From an uncultured Lachnospiraceae bacterium (lineage in GTDB: Bacteria > Bacillota > Clostridia > Lachnospirales > Lachnospiraceae), in the NCBI GenBank assembly GCA_910576815.1, contig CAJTKA010000045.1:1-27479 (forward strand): DNA of 27,479 nucleotides, in the 5' to 3' direction. How positions within the stretch are numbered: the first letter of the stretch is position 1; every line of letters begins with the position of its first letter. This document shows, in pieces, positions 23,001 to 27,479 of this stretch. The position numbers were made by a program, and so were the translations under genes. The notes below the pieces were generated by a model that saw nothing but the letters and a program-made list of their open reading frames with translations, did no database searches and was not told where the DNA came from.

Positions 23001-25415
23001 CTATTTCACTCCCATCGTTACCTCAACTACATGCCTGCTGCCCGCTTCCATAGGCAGAATCTTGTCTGTCGCCGCGCCGTCCACTTTGATTTCCTTCACG
23101 CCCTTCATCACGCCGTCCGGATTGCTCACCTTGATTTCATATACCGCACCGCGCCATACCCGAACCGCTTCAAAGTCCTTCCAGTCCGCCGGGATACAGG
23201 GGTCAACGGTCAGGCTGTCATAGTCGGGCCGTATTCCCAGTATGAACCTTGTCGCCGAGAAATAGGACCAGCCGCCGGAGCCTGTCATAAAGGGATGTCT
23301 CGCCCTGCCGTATGCGCTGTGGTCCCTGCCCATGACAAACTGACAGTAGGAATACGGCTCCGACTCTCTCATCTCTATCCGGTCATTCTGGTGATAAGGA
23401 CAAAGCGCGTCGTAAAATTTCATTGCCAGATCGCCCCTGCCTCTCATGCAGGCTGCCGCCCATGCCCAGGGATTCGAATGGGAGAAGATCGCCCCATTTT
23501 CCTTCACGCCCGGATATACCCTGGTGACAAAGCCGATATCGTCATCCGGCACCGTATAGGAAGGAGTGTTTAGTAAAAGTCCGTAAGGCGTATAGAGATA
23601 CTTGTCGATGGCGGCAAGCGCCTGATCCGCCTTCTCCTCGTCCGCCGCACCCGACAGCACTGCCCAAGCGTTAGATTCCAGATGCACCCTGCCTTCCGCA
23701 TCCGCCTGTGTGCCGATCTTTTTGCCGTTTGCCGTGATGCCTCTGATAAACCATTCGCCATCCCAAAGCTGTGTATTGCATACTTCCCGTACCTGCGCCG
23801 CGATTTTCTCGCATTTCTCCATATCCTCTGTCCTGCCAAGCTGCTTCGCCAAACCAATAAACTGCGTCAGCGCCCAGTAGTGCAGGAAACTTACCATGGC
23901 GCTTTCGCCGCCGCCCAGATTCAGGCAGTCGTTCCAATCGGCACGCAGCCCCTTGCAGATGCCTGTCTGCCCCACCTGTTCCGTGGAAAAGTCCAGAATC
24001 CGTTTCAGATGCTCATAGACTGACTCCGTCTCCTTTTTCCCTTCCAGAAATGTGTCCGCATAAGGCAGCTGCAAAGAAGCAAAATCCTGATCACCCGTCT
24101 CCTTGATGTATTCCGTCACCGCAGCCACAAGCCAAAGGGCGTCGTCTGAGCAAGCATCCTTCAGTCCGTGTATGATGCTGTTTTTATCAGGCTCCGGAAT
24201 CACCGTCGGAGACTTAAAAGGCTTTGCGCCCGTATCTTCCATTAACCATTCCGACTGGAACAGGTGCAGCCCGTAACCCGCGCTCGTAAGCCCTCTGAGA
24301 AGCTGCTCGATCCGCTCCCTGCACTTTTCAGGATTCGAGTGAGGAATCGTCATGGCATCCTGCGCCGTGTCCCGGTAACCCAGCCCCACTCTGCCGCCCA
24401 CCTCGATGAAGGAGGCGAAGCGGGAGAACATCACATTGATCTCCGACTGGTACAGCGTCCAGGTATTAAGCAGAGTGTTCATCCCCTCGTTTGGCGTCTG
24501 CACCTGTAACTTGGAGCACTTTTCCTCCCAGAAGTTCTTAAGATCCTCGCGTGCCGCATCCACCGCCGCGTGATCGGCGTATTTTGCGCGGACGCGCCTG
24601 CCCTCGTCCCTTCTGCCCTCCCCGAGCATAAAGACGAAGCGCACTTCCTCTCCCGACTGCAGGGTCACGTTCTTTTGCAGGCTGCCACAGTGGTTTCCGC
24701 CCTTTTCATAGGAAGAAAAGCACTTGCCGAAGGTCACCGCTGCCGGATTTGTCTCCGTATTGTAAGTACCAAGGAATTTATCCCGCATACAGTCGAAACC
24801 ATCCGGCGTAAAGTCCGCCGTGAAGTACTGATAGCCTTCCTCCTCGTAGAATAAGTCTTCCTCAATGATCCCGTCCTCGTAAGACACGCCCGCGCAGTAC
24901 AGGCTCATCTGATAATTTTGATTATCAATCATAATATGATGGAACGAAAATTCCAGATAGGAGAACAGGCTTAGGTTTCTCGCCTTGTCTCCCGTATTTT
25001 TCACTTTCACATCCCAGAGCTGTACCGCCTCGCCTCTGGGGATGAACATGGTCTGAGACGCTTGTATTCCCGCATACTTACACTCGTAGACCGTGTATGA
25101 CATCCCGTGACGGCAGCTGTACTTTGCCTGATCCAAAGGCTTGCCCACCGGCTGCCATGATACCGACCAGTAGTCGGCGCTGTCATTGTCACGCAGATAG
25201 ACATAGAATCCCGGCCTGTCCATGGGCACCGCGTTGCCCCGGAAACGGCTGATCCTGTGGTACTCCGGCGTCTTGTAAAACAGATAGCCGCCTGCCGTGT
25301 GGTTGACCACCGCCGCCATATCCTCCACGCCGAGATAATTCGTCCAGGAACAGGGCAGATCTACCCTGTCAATCACATACTCCCTCTTTTCATTGTCAAA
25401 ATATCCGTATTTCAT
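23001..25415 (-). CDS. chbP: GH94 phosphorylase, probably N,N'-diacetylchitobiose phosphorylase
   Basis: An 804-residue cytosolic GH94 (formerly glycosyltransferase 36) enzyme. It opens MKYGYFDNEKREYVIDR, and stretches such as WTNYLGVED, SVSWQPVGKPLD, FIEVGGRVGLGYRDTAQDA and CKGLRADWNDCLNLGGGESA match, as I recall it, the Vibrio chitobiose phosphorylase almost word for word. The likely catalytic acid is Asp493 in RADWND. The reaction is GlcNAc2 + Pi to GlcNAc + GlcNAc-1-P. The length matches the ~800-residue Vibrio enzyme. GGAGG precedes the ATG at 25413-25415, so the upstream extension to 25445 is dropped. It is the first gene of the locus, with a clear promoter (25570-25598). Cellobiose phosphorylase is the main alternative, but the nag genes argue for chitobiose. 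Confidence 0.9.
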   Translation of the reverse strand: MKYGYFDNEKREYVIDRVDLPCSWTNYLGVEDMAAVVNHTAGGYLFYKTPEYHRISRFRGNAVPMDRPGFYVYLRDNDSADYWSVSWQPVGKPLDQAKYSCRHGMSYTVYECKYAGIQASQTMFIPRGEAVQLWDVKVKNTGDKARNLSLFSYLEFSFHHIMIDNQNYQMSLYCAGVSYEDGIIEEDLFYEEEGYQYFTADFTPDGFDCMRDKFLGTYNTETNPAAVTFGKCFSSYEKGGNHCGSLQKNVTLQSGEEVRFVFMLGEGRRDEGRRVRAKYADHAAVDAAREDLKNFWEEKCSKLQVQTPNEGMNTLLNTWTLYQSEINVMFSRFASFIEVGGRVGLGYRDTAQDAMTIPHSNPEKCRERIEQLLRGLTSAGYGLHLFQSEWLMEDTGAKPFKSPTVIPEPDKNSIIHGLKDACSDDALWLVAAVTEYIKETGDQDFASLQLPYADTFLEGKKETESVYEHLKRILDFSTEQVGQTGICKGLRADWNDCLNLGGGESAMVSFLHYWALTQFIGLAKQLGRTEDMEKCEKIAAQVREVCNTQLWDGEWFIRGITANGKKIGTQADAEGRVHLESNAWAVLSGAADEEKADQALAAIDKYLYTPYGLLLNTPSYTVPDDDIGFVTRVYPGVKENGAIFSHSNPWAWAAACMRGRGDLAMKFYDALCPYHQNDRIEMRESEPYSYCQFVMGRDHSAYGRARHPFMTGSGGWSYFSATRFILGIRPDYDSLTVDPCIPADWKDFEAVRVWRGAVYEIKVSNPDGVMKGVKEIKVDGAATDKILPMEAGSRHVVEVTMGVK

Positions 25416-25480
25416 GTTTCCTCCATTCCGAAGTGTGTTTCTCACACTCCCCTATTCCGGAGCATTTATGCGACGGGGCG

Positions 25481-25536
25481 ACGCAAATCTCCAATTTGCG
25501 TATGAAAAATCAGCACATCAGTGTGATTTTTCATAC
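25481..25536 (-). other. two strong hairpins in the chbP leader
   Basis: ACGCAAAT (25481-25488) pairs with ATTTGCGT (25494-25501). Next to it GTATGAAAAATCA (25500-25512) pairs with TGATTTTTCATAC (25524-25536) over 13 perfect base pairs. Both would lie in a ~148-nt 5' leader of the chbP transcript. No T-run sits behind either in the minus direction, so they are not simple terminators. They may stabilise the mRNA or affect transcription or translation. Confidence 0.7.
25511..25532. repeat. 22-nt repeat core, copy 2
   Basis: Identical over 22 nt to 9202-9223. Here the flanks form a perfect 13-bp stem, whereas copy 1 has an imperfect 10-bp stem with different outer bases. That the hairpin is kept while the arms differ suggests the fold matters. 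Confidence 0.8.
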
Positions 25537-25569
25537 TCCCCTCCCCATCCTTTCACCTTCTTAACTTTC

Positions 25570-25598
25570 ATTATAGAGAGGAACGCTTTGTCTGAAAA
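25570..25598 (-). promoter_or_regulatory. promoter of the chbP-nagA locus
   Basis: On the minus strand TTTTCA (25593-25598) and a consensus TATAAT (25570-25575) are 17 nt apart. Transcription would start near 25563, leaving a leader of about 148 nt. This is the best-scoring minus-strand promoter upstream of the GH94 gene, and the locus has no other good start before 19658. Confidence 0.72.
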
Positions 25599-25640
25599 TA
25601 GACCAAGATGTGATAATTTGCCTTTTCTTGTTGCCTTCTT

Positions 25641-25691
25641 TGCTTATGCGCATAAGCAGATTCGAGATGCTTCGCCAAAAAACTTATGCGC
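25641..25691. promoter_or_regulatory. candidate operator: perfect 18-bp palindrome plus a third half-site
   Basis: TGCTTATGCGCATAAGCA (25641-25658) is a perfect palindrome. Its half-site CTTATGCGC occurs again at 25683-25691, 40 bp from the first copy. The group lies 43-93 bp upstream of the chbP -35 and before the terminator of tRNA-Leu. No T-run follows the palindrome on either strand. A binding site for the locus regulator is the simplest reading, but which protein would bind is unknown. Confidence 0.55.
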
Positions 25692-25692
25692 G

Positions 25693-25721
25693 AAAAAAGA
25701 CACCGCCGAAGCGATGTCTTT
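25693..25721 (-). terminator. intrinsic terminator of tRNA-Leu(CAG)
   Basis: On the minus strand AAAGACATCGC-TTCG-GCGGTGTCTTT forms an 11-bp stem with a tetraloop, followed directly by a run of T (25693-25698). It starts 7 nt after the tRNA 3' end. Confidence 0.92.
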
Positions 25722-25727
25722 CATGCG

Positions 25728-25811
25728 TGCAGGAAAAGAGACTTGAACTCTCATGGTATTGCTACCACACGGACCTGAACCGTGCGCGTCTGCCAATTCC
25801 GCCATTCCTGC
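25728..25811 (-). tRNA. tRNA-Leu (anticodon CAG)
   Basis: An 84-nt class II tRNA on the minus strand. The acceptor stem is GCAGGAA/TTCCTGC with discriminator A. The anticodon stem CACGG/CCGTG encloses TTCAGGT, which gives anticodon CAG (reads CUG). The long variable arm GGTA-GCAA-TACC is as expected for leucine, and the T arm has GTTCAAGTC. CCA is not encoded. Its promoter (25823-25851) and terminator are both evident. Confidence 0.95.
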
Positions 25812-25822
25812 GAACAAATGTT

Positions 25823-25851
25823 ATTCTAACTTCTTTTTCACACTCTGTCAA
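25823..25851 (-). promoter_or_regulatory. promoter of tRNA-Leu(CAG)
   Basis: On the minus strand a consensus TTGACA (25846-25851) is 17 nt from TAGAAT (25823-25828), just before the tRNA. This is the strongest promoter match in the window. Confidence 0.9.
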
Positions 25852-25922
25852 GCCCATTTCACAATCTTTCTCATGCAATTTTATCTTTTAGAAAAACTTT
25901 GTAAAAAACGGTGCAAAATCTC

Positions 25923-25951
25923 TTGACTTTTGGGAGGTCAGATAGTAAGAT
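25923..25951 (+). promoter_or_regulatory. promoter of tRNA-Leu(AAG)
   Basis: TTGACT (25923-25928) is 17 nt from TAAGAT (25946-25951). Transcription would start near 25958, 16 nt before the tRNA. It is divergent from the promoter of tRNA-Leu(CAG). Confidence 0.82.
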
Positions 25952-25973
25952 ATTACTTGCGTTGTAAACGTAT

Positions 25974-26055
25974 GCGGAAGTGCTGGAATTGGCAGACAGG
26001 CATGACTAAGGATCATGTGTCAGCAGACGTGTGGGTTCAAGTCCCATCTTCCGCA
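25974..26055 (+). tRNA. tRNA-Leu (anticodon AAG), integration target
   Basis: An 82-nt class II tRNA. The acceptor stem is GCGGAAG/CTTCCGC with discriminator A. The anticodon stem CATGA/TCATG encloses CTAAGGA, which gives anticodon AAG. The variable arm is TGTC-AGCA-GACG and the T arm contains GGGTTCAAGTCCC. CCA is not encoded. A34 would probably need conversion to inosine to read CUC. A recombinase gene ends 7 nt past the tRNA 3' end, so this gene is the probable attachment site. Confidence 0.94.
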
Positions 26056-26061
26056 GTCTTG

Positions 26062-27479
26062 TCAGAGAGCTGAAAGCGTTGATTTATCAGGGTTTTCGGC
26101 TCTTTTTATTTTTGCGAATGGAATGATGTTTTGGTCACTTTGATCCCTTTTTGCATATTTTTGTGGGTCTAAAGCACTCAGCACCTTGTGATCTGTCTCC
26201 GTACTGTCCTCGATATTATAGATGTAATGTTTCAAGGTGGTGGACTCATCCGCATGACCCAACATATCCTTTACAATGCTGAGATTCACGCCATTATGCA
26301 GCAAAGTGGAGGCGTATGTCTTTCTAATCTTGTGCATTGTCTTCACAGGAATCCCGATATGCTCGCACCCTCTCTTTATTTGGGTGTCCACGGCAACTGG
26401 CGTAAGGCACTTTCCATCCCGCACAAATAGAAAATCTTTATATTGATGACCATACTCCTCATTGATTATCTCGACCCTTTTGATGAGATTCTTCGCCCGA
26501 TCAGTCAAAGGCAGCCATCTGTCACCATCCTCTGACTTGGTATAGTCCACAACACGAAAACCCATACTTTTCATATGACTGAGATCGGTTGTATCAAATT
26601 CCTCTACAAGCTGTCTATGTATGTGAACCCTGTTGCCGACAATATCGGATTTACAGATTGCAAGGATTTCTCCTTTTCGTGTACCAAGTTCAAAATCAAG
26701 CATGACTGCTAATGGCGCGGTATTTGATGGATTGTTTTTCAACCTTCTCTCCATTTCATCAAGAAGCCGTTCTTTTTCGTCAGACTGAAAAACTTCTTTT
26801 TCACTCGGTTTCTTACTGCTGTTAGCAAATTTTTTCTTATTGACTTTGACACGATACGGATTCTTTTCAATATATTCAGCATCAACGGCATATTCCAAAG
26901 TCTGCTTTAAGATACCGCACATATTATAAAATGCCTTCTTTTTCAGGTTATGTCGCTCCAATACCGCATTGAAGAAATCGTCAATATTGATTTTGGTAAG
27001 ATTCAGCACCGATATCGCGATAAACTCCCGATCAGGCTCATAAAACCTTGCCCAGTCTGCCATCATCCGTTTCACCGTGCCACTACCGACTATACTTGCC
27101 TTATGCTTCATGAACTCATAGAACATATTTTCTATTGAAAAATCTTTTTGTGCCATGTCCTCATATTCATTCTGCTCGGATAAATAAAAATCGCAAATGA
27201 CATCCTCCAAGTCCCTTTTCCGCTTTCTCTTTATCTTCTTACGGTTATTTGGCTTAGAATCGTCTGGCAGATAACTGTACCATACATCTTCCTTATCGCT
27301 ATGCCATATTGAATATTGGTGTCGCTTTAATGTCTCCTCTCTCTTTTTCATTTCAATCTGCTCTTGCACATATGATAAATCAATCATATCGTTTTCTGCT
27401 ATATATTTCAATAAGTCATTTATATTACACCACTTTACAACTTTTGAGCTAAGCTGTTTCTCCCAGGCATAGTCTTCGT
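26062..27479 (-). CDS. tyrosine recombinase/integrase (5' end probably outside the window)
   Basis: At least 449 residues of a phage-type integrase. Counting from the TTG at 27409-27411, the catalytic residues are Arg245 (LGTRKGEI), Lys292 (YTKSEDG), His360-x2-Arg363 (MHKIRKTYAS), His386 (LGHADES) and most likely Tyr396 (TTLKHYIYN), so the site looks complete. A core-binding domain (about 90-190) and a Lys/Arg-rich N-terminal arm precede it. No stop occurs between 27411 and the window edge, and the upstream codons read KVVKWCNINDLLKYIAEN like real protein. Neither the TTG nor the internal ATG at 27387 has a ribosome site. The gene therefore probably starts beyond 27479. It lies 6 nt from the tRNA-Leu 3' end. 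Confidence 0.92.
   Translation of the reverse strand, partial: EDYAWEKQLSSKVVKWCNINDLLKYIAENDMIDLSYVQEQIEMKKREETLKRHQYSIWHSDKEDVWYSYLPDDSKPNNRKKIKRKRKRDLEDVICDFYLSEQNEYEDMAQKDFSIENMFYEFMKHKASIVGSGTVKRMMADWARFYEPDREFIAISVLNLTKINIDDFFNAVLERHNLKKKAFYNMCGILKQTLEYAVDAEYIEKNPYRVKVNKKKFANSSKKPSEKEVFQSDEKERLLDEMERRLKNNPSNTAPLAVMLDFELGTRKGEILAICKSDIVGNRVHIHRQLVEEFDTTDLSHMKSMGFRVVDYTKSEDGDRWLPLTDRAKNLIKRVEIINEEYGHQYKDFLFVRDGKCLTPVAVDTQIKRGCEHIGIPVKTMHKIRKTYASTLLHNGVNLSIVKDMLGHADESTTLKHYIYNIEDSTETDHKVLSALDPQKYAKRDQSDQNIIPFAKIKRAENPDKSTLSAL
26066..26115 (+). terminator. terminator of tRNA-Leu(AAG), inside the integrase 3' end
   Basis: AGAGCTGAAA (26066-26075) pairs with TTTCGGCTCT (26094-26103) over 10 bp with one G-U pair, followed by TTTTTATTTTT. 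It lies on the plus strand 10 nt past the tRNA and is antisense to the last codons of the integrase gene. Confidence 0.78.

Larger units (their letters stand above)
26040..27479. mobile_element. left end of a tRNA-Leu-integrated element (continues past the window)
   Basis: A tyrosine recombinase gene points at and ends against the 3' end of tRNA-Leu(AAG), the usual arrangement of integrative elements whose att core is the 3' part of a tRNA. The sequence from about 26062 on is visibly richer in A+T than the chromosomal genes. The left boundary is set at the T arm of the tRNA by convention only. The other att copy must lie to the right of the window, so type (prophage, ICE or IME) and size cannot be judged. 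Confidence 0.8.

Noticed and set aside
25576..25592. cre-like site for CcpA near the chbP promoter (CAAAGCGTTC)
   Set aside because: Only the centre matches. The flanking conserved bases of the cre consensus are missing.
1..27479. CRISPR arrays, insertion sequences, rRNA genes
   Set aside because: No regularly spaced repeats, transposase genes or rRNA sequence were found on reading both strands.

Overview
The window looks like the chromosome of a Gram-positive gut-type Clostridium, most likely Lachnospiraceae. The grounds are a class A RNase P RNA, the order dgt-dnaG-rpoD-trmK, YesM/YesN-type two-component proteins, DUF4125- and DUF6320-like proteins, strong AGGAGG ribosome binding sites, and a fairly G+C-rich coding background. 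The last ~1.4 kb is clearly more A+T-rich and belongs to an integrated mobile element. This taxonomic call is inference; no 16S rRNA is present.

Layout. Positions 1-2100 (minus) hold the start of an ABC transporter ATPase, an aldose 1-epimerase-like protein and a secreted trypsin-like protease. RNase P RNA (rnpB) lies at 2196-2540. Positions 2558-9069 (minus) carry the macromolecular-synthesis cluster: dgt (dGTPase-like), dnaG, rpoD (housekeeping sigma), trmK and a two-domain nucleoside kinase. At 9341-12443 an HSL-type esterase is divergent from a HHxxxDG acyltransferase followed by a six-helix zinc-ribbon membrane protein. A DUF4125-like protein is at 12565-13188.

Positions 13316-25415 (minus) form a single coherent catabolic locus. 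In transcription order it encodes a GH94 phosphorylase closely resembling N,N'-diacetylchitobiose phosphorylase, a phosphohexomutase, a YesM-type histidine kinase, a solute-binding lipoprotein, two sugar permeases, a YesN-type response regulator, NagB and NagA. Read together they give import of a GlcNAc disaccharide, phosphorolysis to GlcNAc and GlcNAc-1-P, mutase conversion to GlcNAc-6-P, deacetylation, and deamination to fructose-6-P. The sensor and regulator genes flank the transporter genes. No transporter ATPase (MsmX-like) or GlcNAc kinase is present in the window. A promoter, a perfect 18-bp palindrome and a strongly structured leader precede the phosphorylase gene.

At 25728-26055 two divergent tRNA-Leu genes (anticodons CAG and AAG) each have a good promoter and terminator. 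A tyrosine recombinase abuts the 3' end of tRNA-Leu(AAG), so the right edge of the window is the start of a tRNA-integrated element that continues beyond it.

Several intergenic regions hold strong stem-loop modules that the genes do not explain. They lie at 2131-2167, 9109-9227, 12453-12530, 16174-16286, 18085-18113 and 25481-25536, and two of them share an exact 22-nt core.
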